From Myxococcales bacterium (GTDB lineage: Bacteria > Myxococcota_A > Polyangia > Polyangiales > Polyangiaceae), in the NCBI GenBank assembly GCA_016794345.1, contig JAEUKE010000170.1:1-64000 (forward strand): a stretch of 64,000 nt of DNA. Direction: 5' to 3'. A model generated the notes under the pieces. The model was not told the DNA's origin. It was given only the letters and a program-made list of their open reading frames with translations, and did no database searches. Of this stretch, positions 33,486 through 42,267 are shown in pieces. The position numbers and the translations under genes are program-made. Position 1 is the first letter of the stretch, and every line of letters begins with the position of its first letter.

Positions 33486-35647
33486 GCGAGCAGACGCTGC
33501 CCCACGTGCTCTTCGTCGGGAACCCGAACTCGGGCAAGACGACGCTGTTCAACCTGCTGACAGGCGCACGCGCAAAGGTCGGCAACTACCCGGGCGTGAC
33601 CGTCGATCGCCGAACCGCCGAGCTCGCGCTCTCGAGCGGCGCGCGATGCCTGGCGGTCGACACACCCGGCACCTACAGCTTGACCGCGCGCTCGCCCGAG
33701 GAGCGCGTCGCCGTGGACGCGGTGCTGGCCACCGACGCGGAGGCCCCCGCGGTCATCGTGCTCGTGGTCGACGCGACGACGCTCGCCCGCGGGCTCTACT
33801 TCGGGACCCAGGTTCTCGACGCGGGTCGCCCGACGATCGTCGCGCTCACCATGACGGACGAGGCGGAGAAGGCGGGCCTCGAGGTGAACCATGAGGCGCT
33901 CGCGCGCGAGCTCGGGTGTCCGGTCATCCCGATGGTGGCGAACCGCGGCATCGGAAAGCCCGCGCTGCTCGCCGCGCTCGAGGCCTCCCTCACCTCCCCC
34001 GCGGAGCGGCCGAGGCCACGGCTCGAAGGCGACATCGCGCGGGCCACCGACCACGTCGCGCGCGCTCTCCCCGGCGAGGACGGCCCGCTGAAGACGACGC
34101 GCGCGCTCTGGGCCCTGCTCTCGCTCGGCGACGACGAGCTCCCCGACGTGGACCAGCGGCTCCGCGACGCGTCGGCCGAGGCGCGGTCCCAGGCCGCCGA
34201 GCGAGGCGTGAACCTCGACGAAGCCATCGTGGCCCACCGGTACAAACGCGTCGACGCGATCCTCGAGAAGGTTGTCGTCCGCACCGCGCCGGAGAAGCGC
34301 TCCCTCTCGGCGCGAATCGACGACGTGCTGCTCCACCCCGCGTGGGGCCTCCTCGTCTTCACGTTCGTGATGGCCGTCGTCTTCCAGGCGCTCTTCTCCT
34401 GGGCGGAGCCGGCGATCGGCCTGCTCGAGGCAGGGATCGACGCGACGAAGGGCGCGCTCACCGCGGCGCTGCCAGCCGGCGCCTTCACCGACCTGCTCAC
34501 GAACGGCGTCGTCGCGGGCGTCGGGAACGTGATCGTCTTCGTCCCGCAGATCGCCCTCTTGTTCGTGTTCATCACGGCGCTCGAGGACTCCGGGTACCTC
34601 GCCCGCGTCGCCTTCGTGATCGACAGGCTGATGGGCGGCGTCGGGCTGCACGGCCGCGCCTTCGTACCGATGCTGAGCGGTTTCGCGTGTGCGATCCCCG
34701 CCGTGATGGCGACCCGCACGATCGAGAGCCGCAAGGACCGGCTCGTGACGATGCTCGTGGTGCCGCTCGTGACCTGCAGCGCGCGCCTGCCGGTCTACGT
34801 CCTCATCACCGCGACGGTCTTCGCTCCGGAGCGGACGTTGTTCGGGCCGTTCAGCCTGGGCGCGGCCGTCTTGCTCGCGATGTACGCCACGAGCGTGCTC
34901 TTCGCGCTCGGCTCGGCTTTTGTGCTCCGTCGCACCGTCCTCAAAGGACCCAGGCCGCCGCTCGTGCTCGAGCTGCCGCCGTATCGGCGCCCGAGCGTGC
35001 GCAACATCTTGCTCGCGACATGGCAGCGGACACGACGTTTCTTGCTCGACGCGGGTACGGTCATCCTCGCGCTCACCATCGTCCTCTGGGGGCTGCTCAC
35101 CTACCCGAAAGACGAGGCGGTCACGCAGCGCTTCGAAGGGCTGCGCGCGGAGGCTGCGGAGATCGCCGACGAGGAGCAGCGCGCCGAGCGGCTCGCGACG
35201 CTCGACGCCGCGGAACGAGGCGAGCGCCTGCGTGGCTCCGCTGGCGGCAGGATCGGGGCAGCGATCGAGCCGGCGCTCGAGCCCCTCGGGTTCGAGTGGC
35301 GGCTGGGGATCGGGATTCTCGGCGCGTTCGCCGCGCGCGAGGTGTTCGTCTCGACGCTGGGCATCGTGTTCGACGTGGGCGAGGCCGACGAGCAGAGCGA
35401 GGGGTTGCGCGACGCGCTCCGCGAGGCGAAGCGTCCCGACGGCAGCCCCGTGATGACCCCGCTCATCGGCGTCGCCCTGATGGTCTTCTTCGTGCTGGCC
35501 TGCCAGTGCATGTCCACGATCGCGGTGGTCCGGCGCGAGTCCGGCTCCTGGAAGTGGGCCGGCCTGATGCTCGGCTACATGACGCTCCTCGCGTACGTCG
35601 TCACGCTGCTCGTCTACCAGGGCGGCAAGGCGTTGGGCCTCTCATGA
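33482..35647 (+). CDS. feoB: Ferrous iron transporter FeoB
   Basis: 721 residues from GTG 33482. The N-terminal GTPase domain has G1 GNPNSGKTT (13-21), the G2 region NYPGVTVDRR, G3 DTPGTYS and a following helical spacer. The membrane part holds the two Gate/nucleoside-recognition modules, with GLHGRAFVPMLSGFACAIPA and TCSARLPVYVLI typical of FeoB. A late segment FFVLACQCMSTIAVVRRE also matches. It imports Fe2+ across the inner membrane. It is coupled to feoA and followed by a small Cys-tail protein. Confidence 0.96.
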   Translation: MSEQTLPHVLFVGNPNSGKTTLFNLLTGARAKVGNYPGVTVDRRTAELALSSGARCLAVDTPGTYSLTARSPEERVAVDAVLATDAEAPAVIVLVVDATTLARGLYFGTQVLDAGRPTIVALTMTDEAEKAGLEVNHEALARELGCPVIPMVANRGIGKPALLAALEASLTSPAERPRPRLEGDIARATDHVARALPGEDGPLKTTRALWALLSLGDDELPDVDQRLRDASAEARSQAAERGVNLDEAIVAHRYKRVDAILEKVVVRTAPEKRSLSARIDDVLLHPAWGLLVFTFVMAVVFQALFSWAEPAIGLLEAGIDATKGALTAALPAGAFTDLLTNGVVAGVGNVIVFVPQIALLFVFITALEDSGYLARVAFVIDRLMGGVGLHGRAFVPMLSGFACAIPAVMATRTIESRKDRLVTMLVVPLVTCSARLPVYVLITATVFAPERTLFGPFSLGAAVLLAMYATSVLFALGSAFVLRRTVLKGPRPPLVLELPPYRRPSVRNILLATWQRTRRFLLDAGTVILALTIVLWGLLTYPKDEAVTQRFEGLRAEAAEIADEEQRAERLATLDAAERGERLRGSAGGRIGAAIEPALEPLGFEWRLGIGILGAFAAREVFVSTLGIVFDVGEADEQSEGLRDALREAKRPDGSPVMTPLIGVALMVFFVLACQCMSTIAVVRRESGSWKWAGLMLGYMTLLAYVVTLLVYQGGKALGLS

Positions 35648-35657
35648 GGCGCGAGCC

Positions 35658-35816
35658 ATGATGCAGGAGATCGCGGCTGCGCTCACCGTCGCGCTGGCGG
35701 CGTCTTACCTCGCGTACAAGCTGGTCATCGAGCCGACGCTTCGCCGCACGCGACCCGACGTCCCCCTCGGCCGCCTCCGTCGCAAGCCTCCGCCCAAGCG
35801 GGACTGCTGCGACTGA
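35658..35816 (+). CDS. Small FeoB-associated membrane protein with CC tail
   Basis: 52 residues from ATG 35658, ten bases after feoB. It has one N-terminal membrane helix (IAAALTVALAASYLAYKLVI), then a basic Pro/Arg segment and the end KRDCCD. Tiny proteins with one helix and a Cys-rich end directly behind feoB belong to the FeoB-associated Cys-rich membrane proteins, which may serve in place of FeoC. The role in iron sensing or Feo complex assembly is inferred. Confidence 0.7.
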   Translation: MMQEIAAALTVALAASYLAYKLVIEPTLRRTRPDVPLGRLRRKPPPKRDCCD

Positions 35817-35836
35817 GCCGGCACCGCGGAGCCTGA

Positions 35837-35842
35837 TAGGCT
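35837..35842 (+). promoter_or_regulatory. -10-like hexamer TAGGCT, six bases before ATG 35849
   Basis: TAGGCT, CGAGAC, then ATG. It lies after the feo operon and would start a leaderless transcript for the next two genes. Confidence 0.4.
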
Positions 35843-35848
35843 CGAGAC

Positions 35849-36496
35849 ATGCGACGGACGACCGCGCTTCTCCTCCTTTGGATGGGCTCCGGGTGCGGCG
35901 CCGCCCAACCGGCGACGGGCGCGCCGAACGACACCCGAGCGATCGGGACCGAGTCGGAGCTGCCGGCGGGTGGCAGCGGCACGGCGAGCACGGGCGACAC
36001 CGCCGCGACGGCGCTGGCACCGCCGAGCCCGCCCGGCGACAAGAAGGCGGCGGAGCCCATGACCGTGACGTTGCACCTGCAAGTGGAGAAGAGCCGGGCC
36101 TCCAGCCCCAAGAAGAAGGAGCCGCGCAGCGACGACGACATCCAGGGCGGAGAGGGCAACGGCAGCGAGGTGGTCGGCCAGTCGGCCTCGACCGAGCAGC
36201 GGCAAGGGAGCCTGAAGCGCGAGCAGGTGGAGGCCGTCCTGACGAAACACCGCGGCGACTTCAGCCCCTGCCTCAAGGAGGACGCCGTCGTCCGCATCGA
36301 GGCGACGATCAGCACCTCCGGTGCCGTGGCGGACGTGACGAGCGAGCGGAGCACGCCCGACGACGCGAAGCTGCGAGAGTGCGTCACGAAGGCCTTCGCG
36401 AAGCTCACCTTTCCTACCGACTGGGCGCAGCCGGGCAGCACGGACGGCACGAGGCTGAGCCTCGATCTCCGCCTCAAGAAGGAGGACGACGAATGA
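35849..36496 (+). CDS. Lipoprotein with AgmX/PglI-type C-terminal domain
   Basis: 215 residues. The signal peptide ends in a lipobox-like GSGCG. A Pro/Ala/Thr linker and a charged segment follow. The last 100 residues (LKREQVEAVLTKHRGDFSPC, ATISTSGAVADVTSERSTP, LRECVTKAFAKLTFP and the final strand) form the TonB-like domain seen in the myxobacterial gliding/AgmX family, with its two conserved Cys. It is probably anchored at the envelope. The stop overlaps the next gene as ATGA. Confidence 0.75.
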   Translation: MRRTTALLLLWMGSGCGAAQPATGAPNDTRAIGTESELPAGGSGTASTGDTAATALAPPSPPGDKKAAEPMTVTLHLQVEKSRASSPKKKEPRSDDDIQGGEGNGSEVVGQSASTEQRQGSLKREQVEAVLTKHRGDFSPCLKEDAVVRIEATISTSGAVADVTSERSTPDDAKLRECVTKAFAKLTFPTDWAQPGSTDGTRLSLDLRLKKEDDE

Positions 36497-37290
36497 AGCG
36501 ACTCTCGGGGTGGAGACGCATCGCGGACGCCATGTGGCGGCCACCGGACGACCCGCAGGTCTACGGAGCGCTCGAGGTCGACGCGACCGCGCTCCGCGCG
36601 TACGTGGCCATGCTCCGCGAGCGCGGCCAGCGGGTCACGGTCACCCACGTCGTCGGCAAGGCCCTGGCCCGAGCGATCACGACGGTCCCCGACATCAACG
36701 TCAGGCTCGTGGGGGGCTACGCCCTCCCCCGCCGCTCGGTCGACGTGTTCTTCATCACGGCCGTGGAGGGCGGGCGCGATCTGTCAGGCGTGAAGATCGA
36801 AGACGCCGACCGTAAGCCGGTCGTCGACATCGCGAGCGAGCTCTCCGCGCGCGCGGCTCGCCAGAAGAGCGGCGACGACCCCGACCTCGCGAGATCGAAG
36901 CGCTCGATGGCGCTCCTCCCCAAGGCCGTGCTCCGCGGCGCGCTCCGCCTCTCCGCCTTCCTGGCGGGCGATCTGGCCCAGAGCCTCGAGCCCCTCGGCC
37001 TCAAGGACACCCCGTTCGGGAGCGCGATCGTCACCAGCGTGGGCATGTTCGGCCTGCCGATGGGCTTCGCGCCGATCTCCTGGATGTACAAGGTGCCGAT
37101 CCTGATCCTGGTCGGCGAGATCACGGACAAACCCGTGGTCGAGGCCGGGGCCGTCGTCGTTCGCCCGATGCTTCCGATCTGCGCGACGATCGATCACCGC
37201 TACGCGGACGGCTGGCACATCTCCAAGCTCCTGGTCCCCTTCAAGGCGTACCTGGCGAACCCGGGCGCGTTCGAGCCCACCCCACCCTGA
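36493..37290 (+). CDS. Stand-alone 2-oxoacid dehydrogenase E2 acyltransferase catalytic domain
   Basis: 265 residues. The catalytic signature IDHRYADGWH (DHRYADG at 234-240) contains the His and Asp of E2/chloramphenicol acetyltransferase-type catalysis. VTHVVGKALARAITTVPDIN and FGSAIVTSVGMFGLPMGFAP are core segments. Lipoyl and E1/E3-binding domains are missing, so it cannot be a normal pyruvate dehydrogenase E2. A CoA-dependent acyl transfer to another substrate is inferred. It is translationally coupled to the lipoprotein at 35849. Confidence 0.75.
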   Translation: MKRLSGWRRIADAMWRPPDDPQVYGALEVDATALRAYVAMLRERGQRVTVTHVVGKALARAITTVPDINVRLVGGYALPRRSVDVFFITAVEGGRDLSGVKIEDADRKPVVDIASELSARAARQKSGDDPDLARSKRSMALLPKAVLRGALRLSAFLAGDLAQSLEPLGLKDTPFGSAIVTSVGMFGLPMGFAPISWMYKVPILILVGEITDKPVVEAGAVVVRPMLPICATIDHRYADGWHISKLLVPFKAYLANPGAFEPTPP

Positions 37291-37309
37291 GCCCCCCCGA
37301 AACGTGAAA

Positions 37310-37335
37310 CCCCTCCCGCGCGGACGCAGGAGGGG
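37310..37335. terminator. Stem-loop between convergent genes
   Basis: CCCCTCC (37310-37316) pairs with GGAGGGG (37329-37335) around a GC-rich 12-base loop. It lies between the stops at 37290 and 37359. No T tract is present, so termination strength is uncertain. Confidence 0.5.
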
Positions 37336-37358
37336 CCTCGAAGGTCGGCTGGTCTGGG

Positions 37359-38060
37359 TCAGCGGCGCGACGCGAGGAACAGCCGGAGCACGTACCAGAA
37401 CAGCAGCGCGACGCCGGCGAAGAGCTCGAGCGAGGCGGCCACGTATCGGTTCTCCGGGTAGTGGTGGAGCACGTTCGAGGTGCTGTGGAGGATGGAGGCG
37501 CCCGCGAAGACCACCATGCCCACGCTGAAGAGCGTGCCGAGCGTGAAGCCGAAGATCACGCTCGCGACGATGAGCGCGAGGACCCCGAAGCCGACCCATC
37601 GGAGGATCGCACCGAGGAAGGAGAAGTCTTTGCGGGTCCAAAAGACGATGCCGGTCAGGCCGGCGAAGCCCAGGATTGTCACGAGGGCGGCGCTCTGGAT
37701 GGCGCCAGGCGCGTAGGCGTCCGCGATGTAGAGGAGCGGGACGAAGATGATCGCCTCGGCCAGGGTGTAGCCGAAGAGCGCCGCGTATTGCGCGGGCAGC
37801 GACTCCGCCCGGTGCGCCACGGCCGTCGCGAGCCAGCCGGCGACCAAGAACCCGCCCAGCACGATGAGCCAGCTGCCGCCCAACATGACCTGAGCGAGCA
37901 CCTGGGCGAAGCCGGAGAGGAAGAGACCGACCTCGATCAGGGTGAAGAGGACGATGGCCCCGAACAGGTGGTTGTACGTCCGGACCAGGAACCGCTCGCG
38001 CGAATCGGCGGCGTAGCCGATCTGGGCGGCGGGAGCGGCATACGGGTTCTGTTGGTACAT
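37359..38060 (-). CDS. Bax inhibitor-1/YccA family membrane protein
   Basis: 233 residues from ATG 38060. After a Tyr/Pro/Ala N-terminal tail there are seven hydrophobic helices, beginning TYNHLFGAIVLFTLIEVGLF and including YTLAEAIIFVPLLYI and GFAGLTGIVFWTRKDFSFLG, which are typical BI-1 segments. The C-terminus ends in basic residues (RLFLASRR). The family forms pH-gated calcium-leak or stress-protective channels. The bacterial role is poorly known. It is convergent with the E2-like gene. Confidence 0.85.
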   Translation of the reverse strand: MYQQNPYAAPAAQIGYAADSRERFLVRTYNHLFGAIVLFTLIEVGLFLSGFAQVLAQVMLGGSWLIVLGGFLVAGWLATAVAHRAESLPAQYAALFGYTLAEAIIFVPLLYIADAYAPGAIQSAALVTILGFAGLTGIVFWTRKDFSFLGAILRWVGFGVLALIVASVIFGFTLGTLFSVGMVVFAGASILHSTSNVLHHYPENRYVAASLELFAGVALLFWYVLRLFLASRR

Positions 38061-38145
38061 GCCGATAGGTTTACGTAGCCGTACGCCGCGGCGCAAGGCA
38101 CGGCGGCGGCGCACGTTGGCGCTTCTTGCCACAGGAAGCCTCTGG

Positions 38146-38151
38146 TAGGCC
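38146..38151 (+). promoter_or_regulatory. -10-like hexamer TAGGCC, six bases before ATG 38158
   Basis: TAGGCC, GCCCGG, then ATG. TTGCCA (38126-38131) is upstream, but the 14-base spacer is short. Confidence 0.3.
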
Positions 38152-38157
38152 GCCCGG

Positions 38158-38928
38158 ATGCATGTCGTCGTCACGGGCGCGTCGGTGGGAATCGGGGAGG
38201 CCTTCGCTCGCGAGTTCAAGAAACGCGGGGCCACGCTGTCCTTGATAGCCCGCCGGAAAGACAAGCTGGCCGCGCTCGCCCAGGAGCTCGGCGGGGACAT
38301 CACGGTCATCGGCGCGGACCTGGTCGACCCGAAGGCGGCGCAGGCGGCGCTCGTGCAGGCAGAGAGCGAGCGCGGCCCCGTCGACGTGCTCGTCAACAAC
38401 GCCGGCGTGCAGATCATCGCGCCGGCGGCCGAGACCGACCCCGACGCCGGCGAAGACCTCCTCGACCTCAACGTCGCGACGCCGCTTCGCCTCATTCGCC
38501 ACGCGCTCCCTTCCATGCTCGCGCGTGGCAGCGGCACCATCGTCAACGTGGCCTCGATGGCCGCGCTCTCCCCCGTCCCCGGGATGCTCTATTACAACGC
38601 CTCGAAGGGCGGCCTCGCGAACGCGTCGGAGGCGCTACGGGGCGAGCTATGGGGGACCGGCGTGAACGTCGTCACGGTCTATCCGGGCCCGGTCCACACC
38701 GACATGGGGACGAAGGGGATCGCCAAGTACGAGCAGTCGCCCGCGGCCGGGCTCGCGCCGTGGGGAACGAGCGACGAGCTCGCTCGGCTGGTCGTGCGCG
38801 CGGTCGAGCTCCGGCAGGCGCGCGTGATCTACCCGCGCGCCTATTCCGTATCGCTCCTCTTCCCCAACCTATCGCGCTGGTTTTCGCTCAAGTTCGCGCC
38901 TCGCCTCAAGGGTGGAGGGCCAGCGTGA
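38158..38928 (+). CDS. Short-chain dehydrogenase/reductase
   Basis: 256 residues. The cofactor motif is VVTGASVGIGEAFAREF, and the family NNAG is present in VDVLVNNAGVQI. The catalytic Ser region precedes YNASK (the YxxxK pair), and the later VVTVYPGPVHTDMGTKG fits classical SDRs. The arrangement suggests an NADP-dependent enzyme acting on an acyl or lipid-like substrate, which cannot be specified. The stop overlaps the membrane kinase start as GTGA, so the two are co-translated. Confidence 0.88.
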   Translation: MHVVVTGASVGIGEAFAREFKKRGATLSLIARRKDKLAALAQELGGDITVIGADLVDPKAAQAALVQAESERGPVDVLVNNAGVQIIAPAAETDPDAGEDLLDLNVATPLRLIRHALPSMLARGSGTIVNVASMAALSPVPGMLYYNASKGGLANASEALRGELWGTGVNVVTVYPGPVHTDMGTKGIAKYEQSPAAGLAPWGTSDELARLVVRAVELRQARVIYPRAYSVSLLFPNLSRWFSLKFAPRLKGGGPA

Positions 38929-40895
38929 CCGACGAGAAGCCGGGCCTCGGCACGCTCGCCGGCGCGACGACGCTCCTCGATCGCAAGACGGCGCACGGAG
39001 CGTGGCAGGCCGGCCGGTCCGAGCCCGGGCCCGTCGATCCGACGCCGGAGTTCACGGGAGGCGAGCGCTACGAGCCTCGGCGTCGCCTCGGCGAAGGCGG
39101 AATGGGGGAGGTCACGCTGACGGCCGACCGGTGGCTCGGTCGCGACGTGGCCATCAAGACCATGCGCGGACAACCTCGCGACGAGGACCGCGCTCGTTTC
39201 CTGCGCGAGGCCCACGTCCAGGGGCAGCTCGAGCACCCCAGCGTCGTCCCCGTCTACGATCTTTCCCCGCCGGGCGCCGAGAAGCCGTTTTTCTCGATGA
39301 AGCGGATCCAGGGGATGAGCCTGCGCGAAGTGCTCGAGCGTCTGCGCGCCGGAGACGCAGAGGCGGCCGATCATTTCCCGAGGCGCAAGCTCCTCGCGGC
39401 CTTGAGCCAGGCCGCGCTGGCCGTCGCGTTCGCACACGCGCGCGGCGTGGTCCATCGAGATCTCAAGCCGGACAACGTGATGCTGGGCGAGTTCGGTGAG
39501 GTCTACGTCCTCGACTGGGGGATCGCGAAGACCGCAGTCTCGGCCGACGATCCGGCGCCGCTCGAGCCGGTCACACCCCCGGTCGAAGGGACCGTGGCCA
39601 CCGCGATGGGGACCCTCGTGGGTACGCCCGGGTACATGTCGCCCGAGCAGGCTCGTGGGGAGGCACACGCCGTCACCGCCGCGAGCGACGTCTACGCGAT
39701 GGGCGCCATCCTGTTCGAAGCGCTCACGCTCGATCCGCTCCACCAGCCGACGAGCGTCCACGCGCTCCTGCTCTCCACCCTGGCGAACGGGAGCGCGAGG
39801 CCGAGCAGCCGCGCGTCGGCGCGCGACGTTCCCCCCGAGCTCGACGACCTCTGCGCGCGCGCCACGGCCCTCGACCCGCGCGACCGCCTGGCTTCCATGC
39901 GCGACTTCGCGGAGGCCATCAGCGACTACCTCGACGGGGAGCGCGACGTGGAGCGCCGCCGCGCCCTCGCCGCCAGCGAGTTCGAGGCGGCCGAGCGCGC
40001 GCTCGTGGCGGCGATGGAAGGCGGCGCGGACGCGGAGGCACGTCGCGCCGACGCCCTCCGAGGGCTTGGCCGCGCCCTCGCGCTCGACCCGAGCGAGCGG
40101 GGCATCGCGCTCCTCGGTCGCGCGATCCTGCACGGCTCCGAGAGCCTGCCGGCCGACGCCGAGGCGGAGCTGAAGGCGGTCGAGCTGCGTGATCGCCAGC
40201 GCGCGGCGAGCCGCGCCGTCCTCGTCTACCTCGGCTGGAGCGCGGTCGCTCTCGGCATCGTGGTCCTCGGCGTCGAGAGCTGGACCCTCGCGGCGATCGC
40301 CGAGCTCGTCGTGGCCCTGCTCATCGGCCACACGATCTGGATGGCCCGCACCGGCAACACCGCGCGCATCCACATGCGGCGCAACATCTTCCTGAACTTT
40401 GCGGCCATCTCGTCGCTCGGGTTCCTCGCCGGTCCCCTCATCGTCGTCCCGGAGATCGCCGTCATCGCGGTCGCCTCGTTCATCGTCGGGATCCGCGCCA
40501 ACCGGGAGACACGTGGCATGCTCGCCTCGCTCGCCATCGCGGCCATCCTGGTGCCGCTCTCCCTCGAATGGGCGGGAGTGTTACCTCGGTCGTACGCATT
40601 CGAGGACGGCGTGATCCGGATCCTGCCGCGGATGGTGCGCTTCCGGCCGTTCTTCACCCAGGCTTTGCTCGTGGTCTCGGCCATCTCGTCGATCCTCGTG
40701 ACCACGTTCATGGTGGGTGGGTCGACCCAGTCGCTCATCCAGGCCGAGCGGCAGAACTTCATCCAGGCGTACCGCTTGAAGCAGCTGCTGCCCGCGGAAG
40801 CCGGGCTACCCTCCGCTCACTCCGCGGCTGGGCTCGGGCCTTCCGCCTCGGAGAGGCGCCGCTCGGCGTCCGAAAGCCTCGCCGGATCGGCGTGA
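38925..40895 (+). CDS. Ser/Thr protein kinase with multi-spanning membrane domain
   Basis: 656 residues from GTG 38925. The kinase domain (about 50-320) has LGEGGMGEV, K78, HRDLKPDN (177-184), DWG in place of DFG (197-199) and GTPGYMSPEQA. A helical spacer (about 330-425) leads to six or seven membrane helices (VLVYLGWSAVALGIVVLGVE onward) and a cytoplasmic tail. DWG is a known tolerated variant, so activity is likely. It is coupled to the SDR gene. Its last 79 bases overlap the convergent thioredoxin gene. Confidence 0.88.
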   Translation: MTDEKPGLGTLAGATTLLDRKTAHGAWQAGRSEPGPVDPTPEFTGGERYEPRRRLGEGGMGEVTLTADRWLGRDVAIKTMRGQPRDEDRARFLREAHVQGQLEHPSVVPVYDLSPPGAEKPFFSMKRIQGMSLREVLERLRAGDAEAADHFPRRKLLAALSQAALAVAFAHARGVVHRDLKPDNVMLGEFGEVYVLDWGIAKTAVSADDPAPLEPVTPPVEGTVATAMGTLVGTPGYMSPEQARGEAHAVTAASDVYAMGAILFEALTLDPLHQPTSVHALLLSTLANGSARPSSRASARDVPPELDDLCARATALDPRDRLASMRDFAEAISDYLDGERDVERRRALAASEFEAAERALVAAMEGGADAEARRADALRGLGRALALDPSERGIALLGRAILHGSESLPADAEAELKAVELRDRQRAASRAVLVYLGWSAVALGIVVLGVESWTLAAIAELVVALLIGHTIWMARTGNTARIHMRRNIFLNFAAISSLGFLAGPLIVVPEIAVIAVASFIVGIRANRETRGMLASLAIAAILVPLSLEWAGVLPRSYAFEDGVIRILPRMVRFRPFFTQALLVVSAISSILVTTFMVGGSTQSLIQAERQNFIQAYRLKQLLPAEAGLPSAHSAAGLGPSASERRRSASESLAGSA

Positions 40896-42199
40896 CCGGC
40901 GGGTAGCTCGCGCCACCCGCTTACCTCCGCGCGGAGCGTCTCCACCTGCGCCCGCTTGTCGCCCATCTTCCCGAGGACGTCCGCCTTCCGGGCCAGGTAG
41001 CCCAGCCGGCGGGGACCGTAGGCGAGCGCGATCGCTCGATCGAGCGCGGCGACGGCGCGCTTCGGCTCGCCCGCCGCGATGAGAGCCTGCGCGAGGCGCG
41101 CGTGGGCCTCGTAGCTGTCCGGCAGCTGCGTCGTGCGCTGCTCGAGCAGGGCGACGGCGTCGCGCGCGCGATCCAGCGCGAGGAGCGCGCCCATCCGCTC
41201 GTAGTCGTAGACCTGCGCTTCGACCGGCGTGCGCGCGCGGCCCGCCGCCTCTTCGAGCAGCCCGAGCCGGCTCGTCTCGAAGCGTGCAGCGCCGGGCTTG
41301 TCGCCCGCGTCGCGGAGGATCTCCGCCGCGATCGCCAAGGTGTCGGCGCGATCGTCGACGCTCGAGCCCGGAGGCGGCGCGTCGACGAGGGCCAGGATCC
41401 GCGAGCGGGAAAAGGCGAGCGCGCGCGCCCTCTCCTCACCCTCCGGGAGCTTCCCCGCGCACTCGCGGAGGTAATGGACGAAGTCGACCGGCGCCGCGGA
41501 GCCGGAGACCGCGGTCGCGTGTTCCACGCCGAAGGCCGCGCACCGCGCGTGCTCGCCGGCCTCGTAGAGGGACCGCATCGCGCCGAGCAGGGTCTCCGCG
41601 CGCCGATCGTTCTCCACGAGCGACGCCGCTTCCTCGTAGAGCGCCGCCGCCCGGACGAAGTCCCGTTCGACGTAGGCTTGATGCGCCCGCGCGAGCACGG
41701 CAGGTCCGGGCGCACCAACCGGTCCCTTGTCGCGCGCGACGAGGCCCGCCGTGAGCAGCGCGGTGAGCTCCTCGAAGGACAGCGCGCCGCCGTGCATGGC
41801 GAGCACCGAGCCGCTCTCGGGCGCGAGGACGAAAAATGTCGGCCAGACCCGCATCCGGTACCGCTCGAGGAAAGGCGCGGCGTCCGCCTTGTCCGTGTCG
41901 AGCGCGACGAACACGTACGACTTCTCGAAGCGCGCGAGCTCCGGTCGCTTCAGCACCACGTCGCGCATGGAGAGGCACGTGTGGCACCAGGGCGCCCAAG
42001 CGTCGACGAAGACGAGCTTGTTCTCTTCGCGCGCCCTCGCCTCCGCCCCCGCCAGGTCGTCCTCCAGGAACGTCACCGGCTCACCGGGGGGGCGCGGCGC
42101 TGCCTGCGCGGGGGCGGGCGCCTGCGCCGGCGCGCACGCCGCGCCGAGGGTGACGATCGCGGAGAGAAGCGCCGCAGAGAGCCGGGAGCGCACGGTCAC
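40817..42199 (-). CDS. Lipoprotein with thioredoxin-like domain and TPR repeats
   Basis: 460 residues from GTG 42199. The signal peptide ends in the lipobox LGAAC. Residues about 40-155 are a thioredoxin fold with active site WAPWCHTCLS (CxxC) and cis-Pro RVWPTFFVL, similar to DsbD gamma or thiol-disulfide exchange domains. The rest is TPR-like helical repeats (RAAALYEEAASLVENDRRA and EAHARLAQALIAAGEPKRAV). It probably reduces or isomerises disulfides in the periplasm. It shares 79 antisense bases with the kinase. Confidence 0.82.
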   Translation of the reverse strand: MTVRSRLSAALLSAIVTLGAACAPAQAPAPAQAAPRPPGEPVTFLEDDLAGAEARAREENKLVFVDAWAPWCHTCLSMRDVVLKRPELARFEKSYVFVALDTDKADAAPFLERYRMRVWPTFFVLAPESGSVLAMHGGALSFEELTALLTAGLVARDKGPVGAPGPAVLARAHQAYVERDFVRAAALYEEAASLVENDRRAETLLGAMRSLYEAGEHARCAAFGVEHATAVSGSAAPVDFVHYLRECAGKLPEGEERARALAFSRSRILALVDAPPPGSSVDDRADTLAIAAEILRDAGDKPGAARFETSRLGLLEEAAGRARTPVEAQVYDYERMGALLALDRARDAVALLEQRTTQLPDSYEAHARLAQALIAAGEPKRAVAALDRAIALAYGPRRLGYLARKADVLGKMGDKRAQVETLRAEVSGWRELPAGHADPARLSDAERRLSEAEGPSPAAE

Positions 42200-42206
42200 G
42201 GCCCCG

Positions 42207-42212
42207 ACGGTA
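42207..42212 (-). promoter_or_regulatory. -10-like hexamer TACCGT before GTG 42199
   Basis: TACCGT on the minus strand, seven bases before the GTG. Confidence 0.3.
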
Positions 42213-42252
42213 GCCGCAGGAATCGCCCGCGTCGACCCCGCAACCGGCGTGG

Positions 42253-42258
42253 TAAGGT
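42253..42258 (+). promoter_or_regulatory. -10-like hexamer TAAGGT before ATG 42268
   Basis: TAAGGT ends nine bases before the ATG. A poor -35 (TCGACC) is 15 bases upstream. Confidence 0.35.
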
Positions 42259-42267
42259 GCGCGGCCG

